NCBI RefSeq assembly: GCF_000282095.2 | Contig: NZ_AKKC02000001.1 | Span: 185,294-249,293, forward strand | DNA from: Rhizobium sp. CF080 | GTDB taxonomy: Bacteria > Pseudomonadota > Alphaproteobacteria > Rhizobiales > Rhizobiaceae | Reading direction: 5' to 3' | Length of the DNA: 64,000 bases | In this document: positions 54,994 to 63,332 of the stretch, piece after piece | Layout: each line of letters begins with the position of its first letter | How positions within the stretch are numbered: the stretch's first letter is position 1 | Position numbers and translations under genes: made by a program | Notes under the pieces: generated by a model | Seen by the model: only the letters and a program-made list of their open reading frames with translations | Database searches by the model: none | Told to the model about the DNA's origin: nothing

Positions 54994-55824
54994 TTATCGG
55001 GCGATCAGGACCGGGAACTTGCTTTCCTCCAGGATCGAGGCCGTCACCCCGCCAAAGACCCGTTCGCGCAGCCGCGAATGGCCGTAGGCACCCATGACGA
55101 TGAGGTCGGCGCCGATCTCCAGCGCGTGCCGTTCGAGCACGTCCTCCACCAGCCGGTCGCCGCTTGCCAGCTGTTCAACGACGACATTGATCCCGTGGCG
55201 AGCGAGATAGGTGGCAACGTCGGCGCCGGGTTCGCCGCCGCTGACCCAATAGGAATTGTCCGGATCGACGAGCACGACATGCACCGCTTCGGCCCAGGTC
55301 ATCATCTCCAGCGCTTCGCGTGCGGCCTGGGCCGCCTCGGTGCGGGAATTCCAGGCGAGCAGGATCCGTCGCGGCTTCAGGGTCGTCTTGCGGTTCTTCG
55401 GCGCGAGAAGGAGGGGACGGCGAGCCTCGAACACGCCGCCGTCGACGATCCGCCGGGTGAGCACCCTGTCGCTGCGCACGCCCTCTCCGATCACCAGCAC
55501 ATCGGCATAAAGTGCGCGGCGATGGATTTCCTCGCTGACGAAAACGCCTTCCGCATAAAGGACGTCGACATCGAACGACAGGCCGTTCGTCTTGCAGGCG
55601 CTTTCAGCCTGTTTCCGGATGCCGTCGAGCAATTTCAGGTCCTCGTCCCGCTGGTCCAGCCATACCGTGCTGGCCGGGAAATCTCCCATGGTTGCCGGGA
55701 TGGCAAGGCTGGTGACCACGACGGAAAGATGCGCTTCGAGTTCGATCGCGATCTCTATGGCACGAGCGAGATCGGCAGTCGGATCCGTATTGCCGATCAT
55801 TGCGAGCACTGTCTTGAATGACAT
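54994..55824 (-). CDS. universal stress protein, tandem UspA domains
   Basis: With the ATG at 55824 (GGAGACAGGA upstream) the protein has 276 residues and two UspA-like halves. The second half is complete, ending in the ATP-binding motif VMGAYGHSRLRERVFGGVTA and SILEESKFPVLI; the first half has ADVLVIGEGVRSDRVLTRRI but a degenerate loop. Usp proteins support survival in hypoxia and starvation. An FNR/FixK box lies 73-86 bases upstream. Confidence 0.92.
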   Translation of the reverse strand: MSFKTVLAMIGNTDPTADLARAIEIAIELEAHLSVVVTSLAIPATMGDFPASTVWLDQRDEDLKLLDGIRKQAESACKTNGLSFDVDVLYAEGVFVSEEIHRRALYADVLVIGEGVRSDRVLTRRIVDGGVFEARRPLLLAPKNRKTTLKPRRILLAWNSRTEAAQAAREALEMMTWAEAVHVVLVDPDNSYWVSGGEPGADVATYLARHGINVVVEQLASGDRLVEDVLERHALEIGADLIVMGAYGHSRLRERVFGGVTASILEESKFPVLIAR

Positions 55825-55896
55825 TTCCTGTCTCCTCTGCATGAGGCCATGATCGGCCCTATGAACGAAAGCCTAGAACCGACGTCGGCGAGAGCC

Positions 55897-55910
55897 ATGA
55901 TCTTTGTCAA
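55897..55910 (-). promoter_or_regulatory. FNR/FixK box of the universal stress protein gene
   Basis: On the minus strand TTGAC-AAAG-ATCAT matches TTGAY-N4-RTCAA in 9 of 10 conserved bases. TCTAGG at 55877-55872 could be the -10 hexamer at the right distance, which would give a leader of about 38 bases before the usp ATG. The box also lies upstream of the divergent Nudix gene. Confidence 0.6.
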
Positions 55911-56002
55911 TCGAAGCCCGAGAATTCCGAACTGCTGCGCGCCGTCTCCGGATCGGTTAGGATTGCAAGACGGCTTCAGCCGCCACGAGGAAAGCTCCAG
56001 TC

Positions 56003-56464
56003 ATGCCGAAACGCAGCGCAGGTCTTTTGATATTCCGCCAAGCTGCCGGAGATCCTGAAGTCTTTCTGGTTCACCCCGGCGGGCCGTTCTGGGCACGCAA
56101 GGACGAGGGCGCGTGGTCCATTCCCAAGGGCCTTGTCGATGAAGGCGAAGACGAACTGACGGCCGCGAAACGGGAGGTTTTCGAGGAGGTCGGCGCAAGA
56201 ATGGAGGGCGATTTCGAATGGCTCGGCGAATACCGCCAGCCCGGCGGCAAACGCGTGCTCGCCTGGTCGATCGAGGCCGATATCAACGCCACCGCCATCG
56301 TCAGCAACACGTTCACGATGGAGTGGCCGCCGAAATCTGGGCTGATGAAGGAGTTTCCCGAGGTCGACCGGGCCGGATGGTTCAGTCTCGACGAGGCGGA
56401 ACGCAAGATATTGAAGGGTCAGCAGCAGATTCTCGTCGATTTTGCGGCTCGACGGGGGCCTTAG
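56003..56464 (+). CDS. Nudix hydrolase, NTP-pyrophosphohydrolase type
   Basis: The 153-residue protein has a perfect Nudix box, GLVDEGEDELTAAKREVFEE followed by VGA, preceded by GAWSIPKGL. The N-terminus SAGLLIFRQAAGDPEVFLVH and the middle WSIEADINATAIVSNTFTME fit a stand-alone Nudix protein of the type that cleaves nucleoside-diphosphate derivatives or diadenosine polyphosphates. It is divergent from usp. Confidence 0.9.
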   Translation: MPKRSAGLLIFRQAAGDPEVFLVHPGGPFWARKDEGAWSIPKGLVDEGEDELTAAKREVFEEVGARMEGDFEWLGEYRQPGGKRVLAWSIEADINATAIVSNTFTMEWPPKSGLMKEFPEVDRAGWFSLDEAERKILKGQQQILVDFAARRGP

Positions 56465-56535
56465 AGGAGCGCCCAAATCCGGTTTTGTCTCATCGACGCG
56501 CCCCGGGCCACACGCCCGTGAAAACCCTTGCCGGC

Positions 56536-56549
56536 TTGACTTAGATCAC
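56536..56549 (+). promoter_or_regulatory. FNR/FixK box of the HlyD-RbbA-YhhJ operon
   Basis: TTGAC-TTAG-ATCAC matches TTGAY-N4-RTCAA in 9 of 10 conserved bases. TACGAA at 56572-56577 would be the -10 hexamer at the class II distance, giving a transcript start near 56584, only ~15 bases before the ATG chosen for the HlyD gene. This also argues against the in-frame ATG at 56554, which would lie upstream of the transcript. Confidence 0.65.
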
Positions 56550-56598
56550 CTTAATGCTGGTGATAGGCAGGTACGAAGATTGCAGCATATCAGCGTCT

Positions 56599-57681
56599 AT
56601 GGAGCTTCCTTTGAACCGTATCGCAAAAGCCGCCATCATTGTCGCAGTCGTAGGGGCCGCCGGCTATTTCGGCTGGCGGTATCAGCAGGACCTTCGGGCG
56701 GCGCAGGCCATGCAGGGAATTGCCAGCGGTAACGGCCGCGTCGAGGCGGTCGAGATCGACGTCGCGGCGAGAACCGCAGGGCGGCTTTCCGACATTCTGG
56801 TCAAGGAAGGGGACTTCGTCAAAGCTGGCGCGGTCGTCGCCCGCATGGATATCGAGCAGCTCGCCGCCCAGAAGCGCGAGGCGGAGGCCCAGCTTGCCAG
56901 AGCCCGGATCGCGATCGAGACCGCGAAAAGCCTGGTCATTCAGCGCCGGGCGGAAAAGGAAGCCGCGGCCGCAACCGTCTCCCAGAACGAGGTCCAACTG
57001 CAATCGGCCCGCAAGCGGCTTGCCCGTAGCGAGCAGATGAGCCGCAGCGGATCGGTTTCCGACCAATTGCTGGACGATGACCGCGCCCGCGTCGAAGGAG
57101 GGGTCGCAACCGTCTCGGCCGCCAAGGCCAACCTAGCTGCTACCGATGCGGCGATCGGCGCGGCGCAGTCGCAGGTCGTGGATGCCGAGGCCTCGGTCGA
57201 GGCAATGCAGGCGACCGTCGCGCGGATCGACGCGGATCTGCGTGATTCCGAGCTCAAGGCGCCTCGCGACGGACGGGTGCAATATCTCGTGGCCCAACCC
57301 GGCGAAGTGGTCGCCGCCGGCGGCCGCGTGCTCAACATCCTCGATGTCGGCGATGTCTATATGACCTTCTTCCTACCGACGGAGGATGCCGGGCGGACGC
57401 CGATCGGCGGCGAGGCCCGGATCGTTCTCGATGCCGCACCCCAATATGTCATTCCGGCCCGGATATCGTTCGTGTCCGATGTGGCGCAGTTCACGCCGAA
57501 GACCGTGGAAACCGAGGAGGAGCGTCAGAAGCTGATGTTCCGCCTGCGGGCGCGAGTCTCTCCAGAACTGCTTCAGAAATATATCGCGCAGGTCAAGACC
57601 GGATTGCCGGGCCGAACCTATGTCAAGCTCGATCCCGCCGCTGAGTGGCCGGCGGCCCTGTCGCAGCCGCTCACCCCATGA
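56599..57681 (+). CDS. HlyD-family membrane fusion protein (YhiI-like)
   Basis: The 360-residue protein has one N-terminal membrane segment ([19 protein letters not shown]), a lipoyl half-motif ([20 protein letters not shown]), a long coiled coil (~residues 80-200, Ala/Gln/Glu/Arg-rich) and the second lipoyl half ([20 protein letters not shown]). It should bridge the inner-membrane ABC pump to an outer-membrane channel. The stop overlaps the next start (ATGA), as in the E. coli yhiI-rbbA-yhhJ arrangement. Confidence 0.9.
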   Translation: MELPLNRIAKAAIIVAVVGAAGYFGWRYQQDLRAAQAMQGIASGNGRVEAVEIDVAARTAGRLSDILVKEGDFVKAGAVVARMDIEQLAAQKREAEAQLARARIAIETAKSLVIQRRAEKEAAAATVSQNEVQLQSARKRLARSEQMSRSGSVSDQLLDDDRARVEGGVATVSAAKANLAATDAAIGAAQSQVVDAEASVEAMQATVARIDADLRDSELKAPRDGRVQYLVAQPGEVVAAGGRVLNILDVGDVYMTFFLPTEDAGRTPIGGEARIVLDAAPQYVIPARISFVSDVAQFTPKTVETEEERQKLMFRLRARVSPELLQKYIAQVKTGLPGRTYVKLDPAAEWPAALSQPLTP

Positions 57682-60446
57682 GCCCGGAACAAAAGGCAAT
57701 GGGCATGGAGCCCAAACCGGCCTATGTGGCGCGGTTGAAGGATGTCAGCCACTCCTACGGCGGGACACGCGCCATCGACGGCATAACCCTCGACCTGCCG
57801 GCAGGCCGGATGATCGGACTGATCGGCCCGGACGGCGTCGGCAAATCCTCGCTCCTGTCGCTGATTTCAGGCGCCCGGCAGATCCAGACGGGCGAGGTCG
57901 AGGTGCTCGGCGGCGACATCCGCAGCGCTCGTCACCGGAATCGCACCTACCCGGCCATCGCCTACATGCCGCAGGGGCTCGGCAAGAACCTCTACCCGAC
58001 GTTGTCGGTGTTCGAGAATGCCGATTTCTTCGCCCGCCTGTTCGGTCAGGGCCGCGAGGAACGGCAATACCGCATCGCCAACCTTCTAAAACGCACCGGC
58101 CTGTCGGGCTTCGACGATCGCCCCGCCGGCAAGCTTTCGGGCGGCATGAAACAGAAGCTCGGCCTCTGCTGCGCCCTCATCCACGATCCGGACCTGCTGA
58201 TCCTCGACGAACCGACGACGGGTGTCGACCCGCTGTCGCGCCGGCAGTTCTGGAGCCTCGTCGAGGATATCCGGAGGGAGCGGCCGGAGATGAGCGTGAT
58301 CGTCGCAACCGCCTATATGGAGGAAGCGGCACGTTTCGAATGGCTTGCCGCCATGGATGCGGGAAAACTGCTTGCGACCGGCTCGCCGTGGCAGCTCCTC
58401 GCCAGGACCGGCAGCACAACGCTGGACGACGCCTTCATCGCGCTGATGCCGGAAGAGAAACGGGCGACGCACAAGGCCATCCCCGTCCATCCGCCGGCGG
58501 ATTTCACCGGGGCTGACTTCGCCATCGAGGCCGAGGGCCTGACGATGCGGTTCGGGGATTTCACCGCGGTGGACAATGTCAGCTTCCGCATCCGCCGCGG
58601 CGAGATCTTTGGCTTCCTCGGCTCGAACGGCTGCGGCAAATCCACCACGATGAAGATGCTGACCGGCCTGCTGCCGGCAAGCGAAGGTACGGCGAAGCTT
58701 TTTGGCAAAACGGTCGATCCGAAGGACATGGATGTCCGGCGGCGTGTCGGCTACATGAGCCAGGCTTTTTCGCTCTATAGCGAATTGACGGTCCGGCAGA
58801 ATCTCGACCTGCACGCCCGGCTGTTTCAGCTGCCGGCCGACGCCATCCCGGCCCGGATCGAGGAAATGGGCCGGCGCTTCGAGCTTACCGACGTAATGGA
58901 CGCTCTCCCCGATGCCCTGCCTCTCGGGGTCCGGCAGCGGCTCTCTCTTGCGGTGGCGCTGATCCATTCGCCGGAAGTGCTGATCCTCGACGAACCGACA
59001 TCCGGTGTCGACCCCATCGCCCGCGACCAGCTCTGGGCGGCGCTGATCGAGCTCTCCCGCAAAGATCGCGTTACCATATTCATCTCCACCCATTTCATGA
59101 ACGAGGCGGAACGCTGCGACCGCATATCGCTGATGCATGCCGGCAAGGTGCTGGTGAGCGATACGCCCGATGCAATCCGCGAAACCCGCCACGCCACGAC
59201 ACTGGAAGAGGCGTTTATCGCCTATCTCGAAGATGCGATCGGCGAGACGGCTGCTTCATCCACGCCGGCATTACCGACGGCCGAAGGCGAGCCCAAATTC
59301 ACCGCCCCGCCCCGGCACCGCGCCTTCGACCTGCGCCGCATCTGGAGCTACAGCCTTCGCGAAACTCTGGAGATCCGTCGCGACCCGATCCGCGCCACAC
59401 TGGCGCTGATCGGCAGCGTCATCCTGATGTTCGTCATCGGCTACGGTATCAACATGGACGTCAAGGACCTCACCTTTGCGGTCCTCGATCGGGACGACAC
59501 GGTCGCCAGCCGCGACTATATCGCCGATATCGCCGGTTCCCGCTATTTCATCGAGCAGCCGCCACTTGCAGATTATGCCGACCTCGACAGGCGGATGCGC
59601 GACGGTTCGCTGAAGCTGGCGATCGAGATCCCGGCCGGCTTCGCCGGGCATGTCGCCCGCGGCCATGATGTCGAGATCGGCGCGTGGATCGACGGCGGGA
59701 TGCCGCAACGGGCGGAAACCACGCGCGGTTACGTGCAGGGCATGCATGCCCACTGGCTGGCACAGAAGGCGCGCGAGATCTACGGCGATGCCGCAAGCGG
59801 GCAGTTCTCTATCGAGACCCGCTTCCGCTACAATCCCGGCATCGAAAGCCTGGTTGCCATGGTGCCGGCCGTCATTCCGCTGCTGCTTCTCTTGATCCCG
59901 GCCATGCTGGCGGCGCTCTCGGTGGTGCGGGAGAAGGAGCTCGGCTCGATCGTCAATTTCTACGTGACGCCGGTGACGCGGCTTGAATTCCTGCTTGGCA
60001 AGCAGCTTCCCTACCTGGCGCTCGGCATGATGAACGCCGTGCTCCTGTGGCTGTTCGCGGTCCTGGTGTTCCAGGTGCCGTTCACCGGCAGCTTGGCTGC
60101 CTTCGCGGCGGCGGCGCTTCTCTATGTGAGTTTCGCGACCGCCTTCGGCCTGCTCGTCTCGACCTTCATGTCGAGCCAGATCGCGGCGATTTTCGGAACC
60201 ACGCTGATGACGATCATACCGGCCGTGCAATTCGCCGGCATGATCGACCCGGTCTCTTCGCTGCAGGGCATCGGGGCGGTGATCGGCCGGATCTATCCGA
60301 CCACCTATTTCAACATCATCTCCCGGGGAACCTTCTCGAAGGGTCTCGGCTTCGACAGCCTCCTCGAGGCCTTCCTGCCGCTTATCCTCGCCGCGCCGCT
60401 GCTGATCGCGGCAAGCGCCTTCTTTCTCAAGAAACAGGCGAGGTGA
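57678..60446 (+). CDS. rbbA: RbbA-like ABC transporter, two ATPase domains fused to a permease
   Basis: The 922-residue protein has two ABC ATPase domains, each with Walker A ([10 protein letters not shown] near residue 50; [10 protein letters not shown] near 316) and Walker B with D-loop ([26 protein letters not shown]), fused to an ABC-2 permease from about residue 560. The first signature motif is LSGGMKQK; the second is LPLGVRQR, a deviation I recall from E. coli RbbA. The permease has a large periplasmic loop followed by five hydrophobic segments. It works with the preceding HlyD protein and following YhhJ; the export substrate is unknown. Confidence 0.92.
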   Translation: MSPEQKAMGMEPKPAYVARLKDVSHSYGGTRAIDGITLDLPAGRMIGLIGPDGVGKSSLLSLISGARQIQTGEVEVLGGDIRSARHRNRTYPAIAYMPQGLGKNLYPTLSVFENADFFARLFGQGREERQYRIANLLKRTGLSGFDDRPAGKLSGGMKQKLGLCCALIHDPDLLILDEPTTGVDPLSRRQFWSLVEDIRRERPEMSVIVATAYMEEAARFEWLAAMDAGKLLATGSPWQLLARTGSTTLDDAFIALMPEEKRATHKAIPVHPPADFTGADFAIEAEGLTMRFGDFTAVDNVSFRIRRGEIFGFLGSNGCGKSTTMKMLTGLLPASEGTAKLFGKTVDPKDMDVRRRVGYMSQAFSLYSELTVRQNLDLHARLFQLPADAIPARIEEMGRRFELTDVMDALPDALPLGVRQRLSLAVALIHSPEVLILDEPTSGVDPIARDQLWAALIELSRKDRVTIFISTHFMNEAERCDRISLMHAGKVLVSDTPDAIRETRHATTLEEAFIAYLEDAIGETAASSTPALPTAEGEPKFTAPPRHRAFDLRRIWSYSLRETLEIRRDPIRATLALIGSVILMFVIGYGINMDVKDLTFAVLDRDDTVASRDYIADIAGSRYFIEQPPLADYADLDRRMRDGSLKLAIEIPAGFAGHVARGHDVEIGAWIDGGMPQRAETTRGYVQGMHAHWLAQKAREIYGDAASGQFSIETRFRYNPGIESLVAMVPAVIPLLLLLIPAMLAALSVVREKELGSIVNFYVTPVTRLEFLLGKQLPYLALGMMNAVLLWLFAVLVFQVPFTGSLAAFAAAALLYVSFATAFGLLVSTFMSSQIAAIFGTTLMTIIPAVQFAGMIDPVSSLQGIGAVIGRIYPTTYFNIISRGTFSKGLGFDSLLEAFLPLILAAPLLIAASAFFLKKQAR

Positions 60447-60449
60447 CGG

Positions 60450-61556
60450 ATGCGGCTCGCCAACATCTTCCATCTCGGGATCAAGGAACTGCGCGGCCTG
60501 TTGCGCGATCCTATCCTGCTCGGGCTGATCGTCTATTCCTTCACGATCGCCGTCTATACGGAAGCAAAAGCTGTTCCCGAGACATTGAACAATGCGCCGA
60601 TCGCCATCGTCGACGAGGACAGTTCGCCGCTCTCGCGGCGGATCGCGGATTCTTTCCTGAGGCCCTATTTCAAGCCGCCGGCGATGATCACCGCGGGCGA
60701 GATGGACGCCCGCATGGATGCCGGCACCGACACGTTCGCGCTCGATATTCCGCCGAACTTCCAGAGCGATCTGATCGCCGGCAAGTCGCCGGTCGTCCAG
60801 CTGAATGTCGATGCGACCCGCATGACCCAGGCGTTTTCCGGATCCGGCTACGTGCAGAACATCGTCTCGACGGAAGTTTCGGGGTTCTCCGCCCAGGACA
60901 ACCGGGCACCCACGGTGAACTTGGCTTTGCGCGCCCGGTTCAATCCCGAACTCAACCAGATGTGGTTCGCATCGGTGATGAACGTCATCAACAACGTCAC
61001 TATGCTGGCGATCATCCTCACCGGTACCGCGCTCATCCGCGAGCGCGAACACGGTACGGTAGAGCATCTGCTGGTGATGCCGCTGACGCCGTTCGAAATC
61101 ATGGCTGCAAAGGTGTGGTCGATGGGGCTGGTGGTGTTCGTCGCGACCCTGCTTTCGCTGATCTTCGTGGTCCAGGGATTGCTGAAGGTTCCGATCGAGG
61201 GATCGATCGCGCTGTTCATGGCGGGGGCGGCACTCCATCTTCTGGCGGCAACCGCCATGGGGATCGCACTTGCCACCCTTGCGGGCTCGATGCCGCAGTT
61301 CGGCCTGCTGCTGATGCTGGTGCTGCTGCCGCTGCAGATCCTCTCCGGTGCGACCACCCCGCGCGAAAGCATGCCGGAGGTGATCCAGACGATCATGCTC
61401 GCTGCGCCGAACACGCATTTCATCCTGCTGGCCCAGGCGATCCTTTACCGCGGCGCCGGATTTTCGGTCGTCTGGCCGCAATTTGCCTGGCTCTTGGTCA
61501 TCGCGACGGTGTTCTTCGCGTTCTCGCTGCGCGGCTTCCGCAAGTCGCTGAGATAA
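60450..61556 (+). CDS. yhhJ: ABC-2 type permease (YhhJ-like)
   Basis: The 368-residue protein starts 3 bases after rbbA. It has one N-terminal membrane segment (LLRDPILLGLIVYSFTIAVY), a large periplasmic domain (~residues 45-175) and five C-terminal membrane segments including ALIREREHGTVEHLLVMPLT, the ABC-2 permease motif, and LQILSGATTPRESMP. With RbbA it would form an ABC efflux pump. It closes the FNR/FixK-controlled operon. Confidence 0.92.
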   Translation: MRLANIFHLGIKELRGLLRDPILLGLIVYSFTIAVYTEAKAVPETLNNAPIAIVDEDSSPLSRRIADSFLRPYFKPPAMITAGEMDARMDAGTDTFALDIPPNFQSDLIAGKSPVVQLNVDATRMTQAFSGSGYVQNIVSTEVSGFSAQDNRAPTVNLALRARFNPELNQMWFASVMNVINNVTMLAIILTGTALIREREHGTVEHLLVMPLTPFEIMAAKVWSMGLVVFVATLLSLIFVVQGLLKVPIEGSIALFMAGAALHLLAATAMGIALATLAGSMPQFGLLLMLVLLPLQILSGATTPRESMPEVIQTIMLAAPNTHFILLAQAILYRGAGFSVVWPQFAWLLVIATVFFAFSLRGFRKSLR

Positions 61557-61658
61557 GGCCGGCTTCTATCCGCAATATCACTATCGACGCCGGCGTACCT
61601 TCTGCCGTCGGAGAAACGGGAGTAGGGTTATCGAAACCGATCTACGAGGGAGTTCGAA

Positions 61659-61829
61659 ATGGGAAAAGGAAACGAGGCGCCTCCGCCCGCAACACCCAAA
61701 GATGTCGCCAAGGAGCAGGACGATTACCTGGAGGAGTCGCTCGAAGAGACTTTTCCGGCAAGCGATCCCATTGCACCGGGTCATCCGCAAAAACCGGTAA
61801 AAAAGCCGAGCGCTCCGGAGGACAGGTAA
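61659..61829 (+). CDS. small conserved acidic protein
   Basis: The 56-residue protein is below the usual length cut-off but has GAGGGAG just upstream of the ATG and a motif I know from many rhizobial small proteins: LEESLEETFPASDPIAPGH. The N-terminus is Gly/Pro/Ala-rich and the C-terminus Lys/Pro-rich; it is probably disordered. Function is unknown; relatives are often stress induced. It follows yhhJ after 102 bases. Confidence 0.75.
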   Translation: MGKGNEAPPPATPKDVAKEQDDYLEESLEETFPASDPIAPGHPQKPVKKPSAPEDR

Positions 61830-61940
61830 CCCAATCCCGGGCGCGCCGCCGTCTGCGCGTGACCGGCGTTTGCCGTTGGCTGGAACAGTCGACAGGACTG
61901 GAAAGCCGGACCGGAATATGCCGGCCCGGCTCGATTTGTC

Positions 61941-62111
61941 TTAGTGCTTGCCGGCGGGCTTGCGGCCCTTGTCGGCCTTGCCCTTGGCGGAGGAGGTCTT
62001 GGCGTCATAGCCCTGGCCGTGGTTGGTGCCGCCGAGATGACCGCCGCCGCTGGTGTTGGCTACCTGGCGCTGGGCTCTCTTCACTTGCTGTTCTGCATCC
62101 GTCTTTTTCAT
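61941..62111 (-). CDS. small basic Gly/Lys-rich protein
   Basis: The 56-residue protein from the ATG at 62111 is hydrophilic and Lys/Gly/Ser-rich (VANTSGGGHLGGTNHGQGYD, AKTSSAKGKADKGRKPAGKH) with a short helical start (KKTDAEQQVKRAQRQ). A longer frame from 62159 would begin inside the terminator of the upstream csp gene, so the shorter start is preferred; its ribosome-binding site is weak. No family or function is known to me. It may be read through from csp. Confidence 0.55.
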   Translation of the reverse strand: MKKTDAEQQVKRAQRQVANTSGGGHLGGTNHGQGYDAKTSSAKGKADKGRKPAGKH

Positions 62112-62136
62112 GGAAATTCTTTCATTATTGGAAAAC

Positions 62137-62168
62137 AAAAAGGCCGAGAGGGATTCCACCTCCCGACC
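62137..62168 (-). terminator. terminator of the cold-shock gene
   Basis: On the minus strand GGTCGGGAGG pairs with CCCTCTCGGCC through G-C and wobble pairs (62168-62142), followed by TTTTT (62141-62137). It lies 55 bases after the csp stop. Confidence 0.75.
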
Positions 62169-62222
62169 GCGTCAATGGTCCATGCCAGTACATCCGTGGT
62201 CAAAGACCTGAGTTGATTTGGC

Positions 62223-62432
62223 TTATGCGATCTGCAGGTTTTCGGCCGCGTTCTTGCCGGTGCGGTTATCCCGCACGACATCGAAGCTCACCTTCTGGCC
62301 TTCAGCCAGGTAGGTCATTCCAGAGCGTTCAATGGCCGAGATATGAACGAACACATCCGTCGACCCATCGGTGGGCTGGATGAAACCGAAGCCCTTGGAG
62401 GTGTTGAAAAATTTTACGATTCCGCTGTTCAT
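62223..62432 (-). CDS. cold-shock protein (CspA family)
   Basis: The 69-residue OB-fold protein starts at the ATG at 62432, after GGAAGGAT. It has both RNA-binding motifs: SKGFGFIQP (RNP1) and VFVHISAI (RNP2), with [11 protein letters not shown] following. Csp proteins are RNA chaperones induced by cold or stationary phase. The 294 bases upstream (to the next plus-strand gene) hold no gene; a perfect inverted repeat TTGCG-N5-CGCAA lies at 62621-62635. Confidence 0.95.
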   Translation of the reverse strand: MNSGIVKFFNTSKGFGFIQPTDGSTDVFVHISAIERSGMTYLAEGQKVSFDVVRDNRTGKNAAENLQIA

Positions 62433-62726
62433 GAAGATGATCCTTCCCATCGAACACAGGTCGTCGTCCGGCGATATGCCGGCGACAAAAGAGATCGATT
62501 TTGAAAGGAAAGATCAGCTCGAACGCAAAAGGCGTGAAAACGAAGCTCGACAACCAATTTCGATAGTAATCCCTACCGGTCAACTATGTCTTGAGCAAGG
62601 CATTTCTCGCAACCTGCACATTGCGTTTGGCGCAACTCCGGCGCATGATGGCAACTTCAGCAGCCATATAAAGGGCGCTGCTGCTTCAGGATTTTCACGC
62701 CCTGGCCCCAATGAAAGGAGGACGCC

Positions 62727-62981
62727 ATGTCTTCCGAATTCTCTCAGACCATCTCCCGCAACCTGGTCCGCGTCAGCGGCCCCGGATACCGGGAAAATAT
62801 CGAACTTCATGCATTCAACGAGCGCACGCAGCCAAGCGGAATGCTTGTCAGAGGCCGGGCCGGCACAACGGGAGCAGCCATCATGCTTGCCCGTTTTGGG
62901 GACCGTCCCGAGAAGAGCTTTGGAGCCGCAATATCAGCTTCGCTGAGCAAATACAGAGATGCCGCAATACCGCAGCTTTGA
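62727..62981 (+). CDS. small protein of unknown function
   Basis: The 84-residue protein has an ideal ribosome-binding site (AAAGGAGG) 9 bases upstream. It is mixed alpha/beta with no membrane segment: SSEFSQTISRNLVRVSGPGY, ELHAFNERTQPSGMLVRGRA, then a Gly/Ala-rich segment and an amphipathic C-terminal helix. No family is recognised. Strong translation signal and sound codon use support a real gene. Confidence 0.7.
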   Translation: MSSEFSQTISRNLVRVSGPGYRENIELHAFNERTQPSGMLVRGRAGTTGAAIMLARFGDRPEKSFGAAISASLSKYRDAAIPQL

Positions 62982-63094
62982 TCCCAGGCTGACAAAGGCA
63001 GGGTTTCGCAAATCGGTCATTTCACGCTTTGCATGCCTGTCGGCCGAACAATGGCTTAACTTCCCGACTTTCCATCGCCGCCCAGGAGGACAAA

Positions 63095-63235
63095 ATGGCT
63101 AAAGGCCAGGTACGAAGTAATCGCGAAACTCGCAAACCGAAGAAAGACAAGACCGCAGCAGTGACGGCCGCGCCCGCAGGCGCGCAGGTCAAGCTCGCCG
63201 CCAGCGGCCTCACCTTGGGCAAGAAGCCGAAATAG
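63095..63235 (+). CDS. small basic protein
   Basis: The 46-residue protein follows a strong CAGGAGG (spacing 6). The first half is Lys/Arg-rich (GQVRSNRETRKPKKDKTA) and the second Ala/Gly/Leu-rich (VKLAASGLTLGKKPK); the pI is very high, suggesting nucleic-acid binding. Similar very short basic proteins beginning MAKGQVRSN are familiar from rhizobia, without known function. Confidence 0.7.
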   Translation: MAKGQVRSNRETRKPKKDKTAAVTAAPAGAQVKLAASGLTLGKKPK

Positions 63236-63249
63236 CGGCACGTCGAGCT

Positions 63250-63273
63250 GGAGGCGCCATGCCGGGCGCCTCC
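63250..63273. terminator. hairpin after the small basic protein gene
   Basis: GGAGGCGCC (63250-63258) and GGCGCCTCC (63265-63273) form a perfect 9-pair stem with a 6-base loop between two convergent genes. No T run follows on either strand, so termination would be imperfect or factor-assisted. Confidence 0.5.
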
Positions 63274-63332
63274 GATGCGCGTCTTATCGTTGGCCGGGTT
63301 CGGCCTTTGCGGAAATCAGGCAGAGTGGCTGT

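Noticed and set aside
59271..61481. 736-codon open frame antisense to rbbA and yhhJ
   Set aside because: It is a composition shadow of high-GC coding DNA; the plus-strand frames carry Walker motifs and ABC-2 signatures, while this one is low-complexity Arg/Gln/His sequence without motifs.
60047..62383. 778-codon plus-strand frame
   Set aside because: It is an out-of-frame shadow of rbbA and yhhJ continuing over small genes on both strands; Arg-rich with no domain.
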